Part shown: one piece after another, positions 40,771 to 47,744 of the stretch
Layout: each line of letters opens with the position of its first letter
How positions within the stretch are numbered: position 1 is the stretch's first letter
NCBI RefSeq assembly: GCF_000368265.1
Contig: NZ_KB851219.1
Location: 1,309,870-1,373,869 of the forward strand
Length of the DNA: 64,000 bases
From: Acinetobacter brisouisimilis
Lineage (GTDB): Bacteria > Pseudomonadota > Gammaproteobacteria > Pseudomonadales > Moraxellaceae
Direction: 5' to 3'
Position numbers and translations under genes: made by a program
The notes under the pieces: model-generated
Seen by the model: the letters and a program-made list of their open reading frames with translations, nothing else
Databases searched by the model: none
Told to the model about the DNA's origin: nothing

Positions 40771-40863
40771 TTAGGTGACCAAAAGACTATACCATTTAAG
40801 CAATAAAAAAGGTCGTCTTTCGACAAGCCTTTGCTGTTTTGCAGTAAGTTTTAAGTCTTTCAT
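40771..40863 (-). CDS. small basic peptide (30 aa)
   Basis: MKDLKLTAKQQRLVERRPFL then LLKWYSLLVT. GGAG lies 6-9 bases before the ATG. Immediately preceded by hairpin element C. Too short for family assignment. Confidence 0.45.
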   Translation of the reverse strand: MKDLKLTAKQQRLVERRPFLLLKWYSLLVT

Positions 40864-40889
40864 GCTTACTCCAAAAAAATTGAAAATAA

Positions 40890-40965
40890 TTAAAAAAGAA
40901 AAACCGCACAAACTTTTTCAAGCAGTGCGGTTTTATGTGCAGTAATCCGTTCGGCAATGGAGAAA
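40890..40965 (-). repeat. hairpin element copy C
   Basis: GCCGAACGGATTACTGC then CCGCAC (40925-40930 side) paired with GTGCGG (40904-40909), inner CTT-GAAA-AAG in place of CTTG-CA-CAAG, and a T-rich run. The inner loop differs from copy A but still pairs. Confidence 0.75.
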
Positions 40966-40976
40966 TAATGGTTAAT

Positions 40977-41005
40977 AAAAAACCCAGCAATCGAGCTGGG
41001 TTTAA
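40977..41005 (-). terminator. terminator of the 77-residue gene
   Basis: AAACCCAGC-TCGATT-GCTGGGTTTTTT, minus strand. Confidence 0.82.
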
Positions 41006-41030
41006 ATAAAATGATTAGACATAACTAAAA

Positions 41031-41264
41031 TTACATAAGCCCTAAGAAGCTAACAGACAATATCTTGATATTATCACTCTCAGTTGCACCAATCTTATTT
41101 GAAACATAATCAATAGCTTTTTGAAGATTGATATCTCCATTTACCTGAATATAATCCGAATTTACAGTTATGCTGTCTACATGATCATTGCACTTATATG
41201 CAACTAAATGATGGTTTTGCTTTCCAGATTTAAGATTGTTATGAACAACAGTTTGAAATCCCAT
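41031..41264 (-). CDS. hypothetical protein (77 aa)
   Basis: MGFQTVVHNNLKSGKQNHHL, VAYKCNDHVDSITVNSDYIQ, VNGDINLQKAIDYVSNKIGA. Possible small alpha/beta fold. GAGGTAGAC precedes the ATG. Single-gene unit with its own terminator. Not recognised. Confidence 0.6.
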   Translation of the reverse strand: MGFQTVVHNNLKSGKQNHHLVAYKCNDHVDSITVNSDYIQVNGDINLQKAIDYVSNKIGATESDNIKILSVSFLGLM

Positions 41265-41438
41265 GTCTACCTCAATAGATTAATTAACAATCAAACAAGT
41301 AGACAACAAGTATCAAATGTTTTCAATATAGATAAATTTATAAAAATTCGACTCAACTAATCTTCATCAATCCAAAATAATCGTTTTAAAAATCCAAGTA
41401 TGTCAGTCTACTTAGTAACTGGATGTAAAGGTTAAAAC

Positions 41439-41693
41439 TTAACTAAATAGCTTAGGTAGATCTTGAATCTTAAATTCAGCATCGTATTGATTTTTAATAA
41501 CACCAAATAACTGGCCAAATATGTTCTGATAACTTTCAGCTATTTCACGGTTTTGCCTTGCAAGTTCAACAGCATCAAGAATAGCTCGACTCAATATCTG
41601 ATTTTCATTATTTAACTCAGAATACTCAGCTCGAAGCACTTTACAATAATCTTCAAGTTCTTCCCTTGTCAGCTCATCAATTTTTAATTCCAT
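41439..41693 (-). CDS. hypothetical coiled-coil protein (84 aa)
   Basis: MELKIDELTREELEDYCKVL then RAEYSELNNENQILSRAILD and a helix ending in DLPKLFS. Mostly helical with heptad spacing in the first half. AGGATTG precedes the ATG. Small phage early-region proteins of this type are common; function unknown. Confidence 0.6.
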   Translation of the reverse strand: MELKIDELTREELEDYCKVLRAEYSELNNENQILSRAILDAVELARQNREIAESYQNIFGQLFGVIKNQYDAEFKIQDLPKLFS

Positions 41694-41776
41694 TTTTCAA
41701 TCCTGAATTATTTTTCTACAGGATAGCAAATGAATATGACAAATGATGGTTTAGTTTTAAACGTTCCACTTAAATC

Positions 41777-41838
41777 TGGATCGCCATGTAGGACTTGAAC
41801 CTACGACCCAAGGCTCTAACCAACTGAGCTAATGGCGC
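41777..41838 (-). tRNA. tRNA-like gene lacking the anticodon arm
   Basis: 62 nt. Acceptor GCGCCAT/ATGGCGA (six pairs), D arm GCTC-AGTTGGTTA-GAGC, then directly a short GGGTC-like variable region, T arm GTAGG-TTCAAGT-CCTAC and CCA. The anticodon stem-loop (17 nt) is precisely missing while both other arms are perfect. It cannot decode; it is either a pseudo-tRNA or a kept tRNA mimic. Confidence 0.75.
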
Positions 41839-41853
41839 ATTGTTTTGGTCAAT

Positions 41854-41885
41854 AAAAAAGCCCAACAAATTAATGTCAGGCTCTT
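41854..41885 (-). terminator. terminator between small gene and tRNA-like gene
   Basis: AGCCTGACATTAATTTGTTGGGCTTTTTT, minus strand. Confidence 0.7.
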
Positions 41886-41929
41886 TACTTACACAGAAAA
41901 AATGATCGAATTACCCTAAATCATTACGA

Positions 41930-42151
41930 TTATTCTTCATTCTTAATTATTTTCTCAGCGATCTTCACACCATCACTGAAATTCATGTCATCCGAAAACC
42001 AAAAATTATAATGATCATTACCTTTGATAATTGACTGCAAGCGATATAGAGATGCTTTTCCAGTTTCCGCATTGTTAGTTTTTTGTATGCTTTGACCTTC
42101 AACTTCAGGAAGATCCTGACCGTCAAAATCACCACCAATACAGATTGCCAT
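41930..42151 (-). CDS. hypothetical protein (73 aa)
   Basis: MAICIGGDFDGQDLPEVEGQ, SIQKTNNAETGKASLYRLQS, YNFWFSDDMNFSDGVKIAEK. AGGC lies 8-11 bases before the ATG at 42151. A longer frame to 42337 crosses a terminator and is rejected. Acidic, soluble, unknown; similar short proteins occur in Acinetobacter phages. Confidence 0.6.
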   Translation of the reverse strand: MAICIGGDFDGQDLPEVEGQSIQKTNNAETGKASLYRLQSIIKGNDHYNFWFSDDMNFSDGVKIAEKIIKNEE

Positions 42152-42202
42152 GTCTATGCCTAAATAAAAATTAGGCTCATTAAAGGCAGATATGGGAATT
42201 TT

Positions 42203-42240
42203 AAGCAACAAAAAAGCCCACCTTTTGATGAGCTTTTGCA
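42203..42240 (-). terminator. terminator of the replication/rusA operon
   Basis: AGCTCA-TCAAAAGG-TGGGCTTTTTT, minus strand, about 90 bases after the putative late-regulator gene. Confidence 0.75.
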
Positions 42241-42329
42241 TTTGATCTTGGTTGAACAGTAATACGACCAGTATAGAGAAACTATACCCCAATTTACATT
42301 TAAGCGAAATAGGCATCATGTAACTATTT

Positions 42330-42908
42330 TTATGCATATTTTAGGCGCTTACGATACTTCTCAATCGAAGTTTCAACCTCCCAACGAGCACTATAAATAG
42401 CCAATTCCATATCTTTTTCATACTTTATCCATGACATACGATAAGCATCATAAGTCATACGATCTTCACCAATACCTGCAAAATACAAACGTCCTTTCGC
42501 AGTAAAGTTCGCTTCTAGTCGTTCATCCAGTGCAAACTCTAAAACCATTCGAGCAATCAACAAAGATAAGTCCTTTAATGAAATATTTTTAGGCTCCCCC
42601 TTACCATCCTTTTGTGCTTGCTCAAACATAATTTTCGCTAAAAAATTAATGAGTAGGTCGTATGCTTGTTTATCTTTATGACCCCATACATACAAAGATG
42701 CTAAAGCTTTGGCTTGTACAGTATCCATCTTAGCAAATGCGCCACAACGATCTTCCCATGTGATTGGCTCAAGATTGGTATCTTGGGTACACGTTTCGAA
42801 ATTGGCTGTTTTGGCTCTCATTTGTTTACCGAGCCACTCGATATTTGAGACTTTATTCTTCTTTAAGTCTGCATTCATACTGACCATCCTCAAATCTTCA
42901 TCACACAA
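42330..42908 (-). CDS. putative late-gene regulator (antitermination Q position)
   Basis: 192 residues, basic C-terminus (WEVETSIEKYRKRLKYA), central YVWGHKDKQAYDLLINFLAK. Not recognised as a named family. The place, directly after rusA and before the late genes and a terminator, is that of the antiterminator Q in lambdoid phages. Several terminators inside the late operon make an antitermination factor necessary, which supports this role indirectly. Start uncertain: the ATG at 42878 (MNADLKKNKV) is a possible alternative. Confidence 0.5.
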   Translation of the reverse strand: MCDEDLRMVSMNADLKKNKVSNIEWLGKQMRAKTANFETCTQDTNLEPITWEDRCGAFAKMDTVQAKALASLYVWGHKDKQAYDLLINFLAKIMFEQAQKDGKGEPKNISLKDLSLLIARMVLEFALDERLEANFTAKGRLYFAGIGEDRMTYDAYRMSWIKYEKDMELAIYSARWEVETSIEKYRKRLKYA

Positions 42909-43372
42909 ATATCAAGTAACCCACCTTTCACGACTGGTCGGGCATTCACTGTTAAGCTTTTCACCTGCGAATCATCTGCAATCAACCCGCACTTGGTTAA
43001 GGCATCGAGGCAGGGTTTTAAAATATTATCGATGTCGCGGATCTTGTTGTCTGGCATGTGGTAATTAATCTCAACCCGAACATGTCCGCCATAGTTCACT
43101 GGCTGCACAAAGCGTTTGACCACTTCCACAAAATGAATGGCACGTTTGCTGAGTCGCTTGCATGCCTTGCCTGAGTCCAACCAATAGTTGTTAATCGACG
43201 GCGGTATAATCTCGATGCTGCAATTCAGCAATTCTCCTGCACTGCATTCATAGGTTTTACCCTTGACCAAATACGATGGCAGTTTTGGTACTGGGTCTTT
43301 GTTGACTGGTTTTTTGTCAGTTTGTGGTTTGTCGAATGCACGGCGATAGCTTCCCCAGTTTTGTCTATTCAT
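42890..43372 (-). CDS. rusA: RusA-family Holliday junction resolvase
   Basis: 160 residues. The C-terminal 110 carry the RusA pattern: PPSINNYWLDSGKACKRLSK, HVRVEINYHMPDNKIRDIDN and ILKPCLDALTKCGLIADDSQ, with the catalytic Asp pair in RDIDN and the later DDSQV. The N-terminal 50 residues are an extra linker. Resolves branched replication intermediates before packaging. Overlaps both neighbours. Confidence 0.9.
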   Translation of the reverse strand: MNRQNWGSYRRAFDKPQTDKKPVNKDPVPKLPSYLVKGKTYECSAGELLNCSIEIIPPSINNYWLDSGKACKRLSKRAIHFVEVVKRFVQPVNYGGHVRVEINYHMPDNKIRDIDNILKPCLDALTKCGLIADDSQVKSLTVNARPVVKGGLLDICVMKI

Positions 43373-43835
43373 GTGTTGTCACCCATGCCTCAGTAGTTTT
43401 GTGGTCGCAGAAAATGCACTCGAATGTTCGGTGTAAGTCACCAAATTGTGATTTTTCAGCCATGGTATGGTCACAGGTTTGTGGTTCTTGTAGCTGATCA
43501 TCACCTCGTAAGGTTTCATAAATTTCTTGAATGAAGTTCGCATATTGGCGACTGCTAGGCGTTTGTCTTTGGTCGTCAAAAAAGTTGTCTATCTGCAATA
43601 GCGATGCTTGTACCTTGTTAAATTCATTGTTTTTTTGAACAACTAGGTTTTTTATGCACTCAGATTTAGAGTCAATCCGTTTTTGCTGCTCTTGCCAAGT
43701 CATCCACGCAATTTGCACAGCCTGAACAACGTATCCATCCTGAGCATCGAAAATGAAAAGCCGTTCACCGTGGATAAATCTCAAGTTCAAATAAAATGAC
43801 TGTAGCTGAAACCATTCTTCAAATTGACTCATCAT
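43365..43835 (-). CDS. hypothetical phage protein (156 aa)
   Basis: Begins MSQFEEWFQLQSFYLNLRFI and YVVQAVQIAWMTWQEQQKRI, a start shared by many small phage proteins in replication operons. The C-terminus has CDH...FECIFCDH, with Cys/His that could bind zinc. Overlaps the small membrane gene by 4 bases and rusA by 8. Function unknown. Confidence 0.65.
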   Translation of the reverse strand: MMSQFEEWFQLQSFYLNLRFIHGERLFIFDAQDGYVVQAVQIAWMTWQEQQKRIDSKSECIKNLVVQKNNEFNKVQASLLQIDNFFDDQRQTPSSRQYANFIQEIYETLRGDDQLQEPQTCDHTMAEKSQFGDLHRTFECIFCDHKTTEAWVTTHE

Positions 43836-43936
43836 AAAAACCCCAACACATGATTAACGCTATAACCCGACACCCCTGCAACCACACAAAATATAAGCAA
43901 GATGATCATGCAAATCAGGAAATCATTTGGACTCAT
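43832..43936 (-). CDS. small membrane protein (34 aa)
   Basis: MSPNDFLICMIILLIFCVVA then GVSGYSVNHVLGFL. ATGA overlaps at both ends (with the O-like gene and with the next gene) show it is translated in the operon. One membrane helix; unknown function. Confidence 0.65.
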   Translation of the reverse strand: MSPNDFLICMIILLIFCVVAGVSGYSVNHVLGFL

Positions 43937-44877
43937 AGCACCACCCCCTCAAATCCCACCTGTGCCAGATACGGCGCAAGTTGTTTACGTTGTTCAGGAT
44001 GGTTCAGTTTCATAGCGATGCGCGCCGTAAGCTGCTCGTAGCTTTCCCCTGCTTCGGCAAACTTGCTCGACACTTCGGGATGATGTGCCAGCTTTTGGGC
44101 GAACAGGTTGATTTGTTTGTCAGAGAGCTTTTTCGGTTTTGCTGTTTGCGCTGTTGGGTTTTGTGCTGCAGGTTGTTGCGCTCGGCTTAGGTATTTCAAA
44201 CGAGCATTGAGCAGCCAGTCAGCAAAGTGGTAGTGCATCAGGTCATCGCACAGATTCTTGTCGCTGTTGTAGCGTTCAAATGCGGTTTGCTCTCGTTTGA
44301 ACCAGTTGGCGTTTTTGATCTGCTCGATGGTTTCTGCATCGGTGATCAAACCAAGTTCTTCTTCAAGTTTTTTCAAACTCAACCACGTTTTTTTATTTTT
44401 AGATTCTACTGGTAGATTCTTTGGTAGATTCTGTGTCCCATTGTTGGGACTATTCAAAGTACCACTGTTGGGACTATTCAACATCCCATTGTTGGAATCA
44501 TTCCATTGTTGGGACTGTTCCATTGTTGGGACTGTTTCAGGCGGTTTTTGGCGGTTGAATGGTTCCGTTGTTGGGACTGTTTCCCGACCTGTAACGCCAA
44601 GCAGTTTGTAGACTTTAACGCGTTTGGTCACGCCCTTGCGTTCGCCAGTATCCTGTATCAGGTTATCCTCCAGTAGCTCTGAAATAATTTTCAGGATGGT
44701 TTTACGGTCTAAACCTGTATCCTGTTCCAGTCGTTGCATACTTGGGTAACAGGTATGGTCTTCACCTGCCCGATCTGCCAGTGACAACAGTACCAGTTTT
44801 TTAAGCGGTTTGAGGCTGCCACCTTTGCGGTCGGCAAATTTGATCCGCCATGCCCAGTTGGTTGCATCTAGACTCAT
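43933..44877 (-). CDS. replication initiation protein, lambda O-like
   Basis: 314 residues. The N-terminal 95 residues are a winged helix (LKPLKKLVLLSLADRAGEDH, then MQRLEQDTGLDRKTILKIIS). A low-complexity Asn/Ser/Gly/Thr segment (about 115-155) is encoded by the iteron repeats. The C-terminal part is helical (LSDKQINLFAQKLAHHPEVS), likely for helicase loading. No gpP-like helicase loader or phage helicase is visible, so it may recruit host DnaB directly. Ends in ATGA with the small membrane gene. Confidence 0.8.
   Translation of the reverse strand: MSLDATNWAWRIKFADRKGGSLKPLKKLVLLSLADRAGEDHTCYPSMQRLEQDTGLDRKTILKIISELLEDNLIQDTGERKGVTKRVKVYKLLGVTGRETVPTTEPFNRQKPPETVPTMEQSQQWNDSNNGMLNSPNSGTLNSPNNGTQNLPKNLPVESKNKKTWLSLKKLEEELGLITDAETIEQIKNANWFKREQTAFERYNSDKNLCDDLMHYHFADWLLNARLKYLSRAQQPAAQNPTAQTAKPKKLSDKQINLFAQKLAHHPEVSSKFAEAGESYEQLTARIAMKLNHPEQRKQLAPYLAQVGFEGVVL
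44437..44586. repeat. six iterons inside the O-like gene, probable replication origin
   Basis: The word CATTGTTGGGACTGTT and close variants begin (TTGTTGGG part) at 44441, 44465, 44489, 44506, 44523 and 44568. This matches the lambda plan, with ori iterons lying in the O coding sequence. The peptide they encode is a simple SNNGxLNSPN repeat with no structural need. Confidence 0.75.
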
Positions 44878-45179
44878 TGCTCACCTGCCTTGGGCTTGAT
44901 GTAACCGCCCATCATGTCGATTTTGTCTGCATTGAGCAGGCTTTTTTCAATGTCGTTGACCAGCGCCCACTGAATGCGAAAACGGCGCTGGAGTTGTTCT
45001 TTAAATTTGTGGCGTGGTACGGCGGCATTGGCTTCGTTGTAGCACCGTTGGCGTAAGTTCTGCTGTGCTTCTGCCAGTAGTTCGTTCAGCACGCGCAATG
45101 CGGGTTCGTACCATGTCTGGATTGCCTGACGTTGTTTTTGCGCGGTCAGGCTGTGTGGGTTTAGTTTTTCTCTATACAT
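44874..45179 (-). CDS. hypothetical basic helical protein (101 aa)
   Basis: MYREKLNPHSLTAQKQRQAI, TWYEPALRVLNELLAEAQQN, YNEANAAVPRHKFKEQLQRR. Basic, helical, no motif. Overlaps both neighbours (cII-like and O-like), so it is part of the early operon. Perhaps DNA-binding; unknown. Confidence 0.6.
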   Translation of the reverse strand: MYREKLNPHSLTAQKQRQAIQTWYEPALRVLNELLAEAQQNLRQRCYNEANAAVPRHKFKEQLQRRFRIQWALVNDIEKSLLNADKIDMMGGYIKPKAGEQ

Positions 45180-45613
45180 GCCTGCACCTGTGTAGCGAGT
45201 GTGCCGAGTAGCACATGGAGTTCGTGAATGACTTTGCTCATGTCGAGGGCTTCGCCTTGGGTAATGCGTCCGTCTGCCATCATGTCGTGGAAGGTTTGTG
45301 CGACATTGCCCTTTTGGATGGCGATGCGTACAAAGGTGTCCATAAGGCTATGGTCACGCTGACTTTCGGGGATGTCGGGCAGATCTATGGCGGCTTTGCC
45401 GTGTTCGGCGCAAAGGCTTTGCAATATGCGGTAGTCCCCTGTCAGTGCCATGAGTTTTGAAGCCTCGAGCAATGTCAGGTGATGGGTTTCCGTGTTTGGG
45501 TTGACCTTGCTGTTCAGCACGGCGGGGCTTTTGATGCCTAGGCGTGGGGCTAAGGCAGATGCGCCGCCGTGGTGGTCGTGTACGGTTGCGTATGCGGCAT
45601 CTAGGATGTTCAT
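45161..45613 (-). CDS. phage regulatory protein, CII family
   Basis: 150 residues: MNILDAAYATVHDHHGGASA, LAPRLGIKSPAVLNSKVNPN, THHLTLLEASKLMALTGDYR. This is the N-terminal HTH and core of the phage CII-type family. It would activate lysogeny promoters. Lies second after the Cro-like gene, as cII does in lambda. Confidence 0.85.
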   Translation of the reverse strand: MNILDAAYATVHDHHGGASALAPRLGIKSPAVLNSKVNPNTETHHLTLLEASKLMALTGDYRILQSLCAEHGKAAIDLPDIPESQRDHSLMDTFVRIAIQKGNVAQTFHDMMADGRITQGEALDMSKVIHELHVLLGTLATQVQACIEKN

Positions 45614-45637
45614 GGTGGTGTCCTTTGAACGTGTTTT

Positions 45638-45886
45638 TTAGACTGCTCGCCGAATAAACTGTGTTTGAGTAACGACTTCACGCAATTCGATCCAAATATC
45701 TTGGTAAGTGTTTGGAAATAATTCTTTTCTTGAGCTAATGCCTTGTTCTTCTGCAATTACGGCTAGGCGGATTTTTCGATCAGTGGGAATAGTTTTCCAT
45801 CCACTCACTGAGGAAGGTCTAATTCCTAATAATCGAGCAACGGCGTTACATCCACCAAGAGCTTGTATAAGTTGGTTGTCTGTCAT
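45638..45886 (-). CDS. Cro-like repressor
   Basis: 82 residues with a short HTH (ALGGCNAVARLLGIRPSSVS then GWKTIP). AGGAG lies 6-10 bases before the ATG. First gene of the leftward lytic operon, divergent from CI, with operators between. Confidence 0.85.
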   Translation of the reverse strand: MTDNQLIQALGGCNAVARLLGIRPSSVSGWKTIPTDRKIRLAVIAEEQGISSRKELFPNTYQDIWIELREVVTQTQFIRRAV

Positions 45887-45910
45887 GTTGTGCTCCTAAT
45901 CTTTGCACCA

Positions 45911-45978
45911 ATTATTAGGCATTCCTTATTTTTAATCAATAGGAATACCTAATTTTATTCATGTTAGGATTGCCTAAT
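45911..45978. promoter_or_regulatory. OR region: three CI/Cro operators and pR
   Basis: Operators of consensus TTAGGnATnCCTAA at 45915-45928, 45939-45952 and 45964-45977. On the minus strand pR has -35 TTGATT (45934-45939) and -10 TAATAA/AATAAT near 45911-45917, with the first operator over the -10. The third operator covers the ribosome site of cI and touches its ATG, so CI or Cro bound there would block cI expression. Confidence 0.85.
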
Positions 45979-46687
45979 GAAAGACTTAAAAACATTGGCT
46001 GAACGCCTTAGATACGCAATGGAAGTTTTACCACCTAAGAAAATTAAGGGGGTCGATCTTGCTCGTGCTGTTGGAGTGAAACCACCATCTGTTAGTGATT
46101 GGCTGTCAGGTAAATCAAAGACAATGGAAGGTGAAAATCTATTAAAAGCATCTAAATTTTTAGGAGTAAATCCGAATTGGCTTGCTTCTGGTATCGGTGC
46201 TCCAACAACTTCTAAAGATGTTCAGGATTCATCTAATGAACAAGCAGAAGCTAATGTTTTATTTACAGATATTAATCTAATCAAAATCCCAGTCTTAGAT
46301 TATGTTCAAGCAGGTCTATTCCAAGAAGTTGCTTATGATGGGGTTGTTCCTAAAAGCTATACTTACACTGATTATTCGGGAATAGATAAACATTCAGTAT
46401 TCAGTGTAATTGTGAAAGGTGAAAGTATGCTCCCTGATTTTAAAGAGGGAGATATGCTAATTGTCGATGCTTCCCTACAACCAAAGCCAGGAAGCTACGT
46501 AATCGCCCAAAATGGTTCCCATGAAGCAACATTCAAGAAATATCGCGGATTAAGTTTTGATGAGTATGGTCGTGAAATCTTTGAATTAGTTCCTTTAAAC
46601 TCAGACTTTCCAACCCTTTCATCACAAACACACGAAATTAGAATTATTGGTGTTGTCGTAAGGCACATGAGAGATTTTAAATACTAA
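45977..46687 (+). CDS. CI repressor, LexA/S24 autocleavable
   Basis: 236 residues. N-terminal HTH (IKGVDLARAVGVKPPSVSDW) and a C-terminal S24 peptidase domain: cleavage Ala-Gly in YVQAGLF (about residue 111), nucleophile Ser in VKGESMLPDF (about 150) and Lys in HEATFKKYRG (about 187). RecA-stimulated self-cleavage should induce the prophage. AGGA in the third operator serves as the ribosome site. The IetA-like gene follows 57 bp later on the same strand. Confidence 0.92.
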   Translation: MKDLKTLAERLRYAMEVLPPKKIKGVDLARAVGVKPPSVSDWLSGKSKTMEGENLLKASKFLGVNPNWLASGIGAPTTSKDVQDSSNEQAEANVLFTDINLIKIPVLDYVQAGLFQEVAYDGVVPKSYTYTDYSGIDKHSVFSVIVKGESMLPDFKEGDMLIVDASLQPKPGSYVIAQNGSHEATFKKYRGLSFDEYGREIFELVPLNSDFPTLSSQTHEIRIIGVVVRHMRDFKY

Positions 46688-46744
46688 TTTAGTCAATGAT
46701 GATAAAATTTAAAAATTGTTCGAAATACTTTGGAGCACTGTAAA

Positions 46745-47716
46745 GTGGCAACAGCAGATCAAATTAAAATGCTTATAAAAAGTCATGGGGAAAATGACAA
46801 TCAGCGTTTTTATGTGGCTGCATTACAGATTGCAGCCCGAGAAGCAAGACTTGGCCATACAAAACTAGCAAATGATCTAAAGAATATTATAGAAAAATAT
46901 CAATTTAAAAATCCAAAATCACCTAATCAAGATTTATTAAATTTAAATACACAGCATAATAACAATTTGGATGGATTAATTGAATTCTCTATGCCTCATA
47001 CACATAGAGGCTCATTAGTTCTAAGCAGTACTACATTGGATCGTATTGAATTAATTATTCACGAACAAAGACAAAGACATGAACTAACCAAATATGGATT
47101 ACACCCTCGGAATAAAATATTGTTTGTTGGCCCACCAGGCACAGGTAAAACATTAACAGCTAATATACTTGCATCTGAGTTAAAGCTTCCTCTGTATAAA
47201 GTTGTATTAGAATCATTAATTTCAAAATTTATGGGTGATACTGCAAACAAATTAAGAAATATTTTTGACTTCATGAAAGATAATATTGGAGTCTATTTAT
47301 TTGATGAATTTGATGCAATTGGTTCTCAGCGTAACCTTACAAATGATGTCGGTGAAGTTAGACGAATTTTAAATTCTTTTTTAATACTTCTCGAACAATC
47401 ATCAACAGATAGTATTATTATTGCTGCTACAAATCACCCAGAATTATTAGATGCCGCACTAAATCGTAGATTTGATGATATTATTAGATTTGAAAAGCCT
47501 AGCAAAAAAGAAATAAAAATTTTTATTGAATCAAGATTAAGCCCATTCAAAAAAGAAAATTTAGAATGGGAAAGTATATATATAAATTGTCAAAATCTTA
47601 GTCTTGGCGATATATCTAAAGCTTTTGATGACGCGGCGAAAGAAGTTGTACTATATAACAAAGGATATTTTACAAATGCCATTTTATTAAAATCATTAAC
47701 TAGACGGACTAAATAA
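46745..47716 (+). CDS. ietA: IetA-like AAA ATPase of anti-phage IetAS pair
   Basis: 323 residues from the GTG at 46745, with GGAG about 11-14 bases upstream and the family-like start MATADQIKMLIKSH; a TTG at 46730 is less likely. AAA core: Walker A GPPGTGKT (about 129-136), Walker B VYLFDEFDAIGSQR (about 183-196), sensor AATNHPELLDAALNRRFDD. An N-terminal helical region precedes it. It pairs with a subtilisin-like protease gene 28 bp downstream. The ATPase plus S8 protease layout is that of IetAS, reported as a phage-defence system. Lysogenic expression with cI is likely. Confidence 0.82.
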   Translation: MATADQIKMLIKSHGENDNQRFYVAALQIAAREARLGHTKLANDLKNIIEKYQFKNPKSPNQDLLNLNTQHNNNLDGLIEFSMPHTHRGSLVLSSTTLDRIELIIHEQRQRHELTKYGLHPRNKILFVGPPGTGKTLTANILASELKLPLYKVVLESLISKFMGDTANKLRNIFDFMKDNIGVYLFDEFDAIGSQRNLTNDVGEVRRILNSFLILLEQSSTDSIIIAATNHPELLDAALNRRFDDIIRFEKPSKKEIKIFIESRLSPFKKENLEWESIYINCQNLSLGDISKAFDDAAKEVVLYNKGYFTNAILLKSLTRRTK

Positions 47717-47744
47717 TTATTCTTCATTTTTACTAGGTTTGATC

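Noticed and set aside
42152..42337. N-terminal extension of the 73-residue protein
   Set aside because: It spans a clear terminator (42203-42240); the ATG at 42151 has its own ribosome site.
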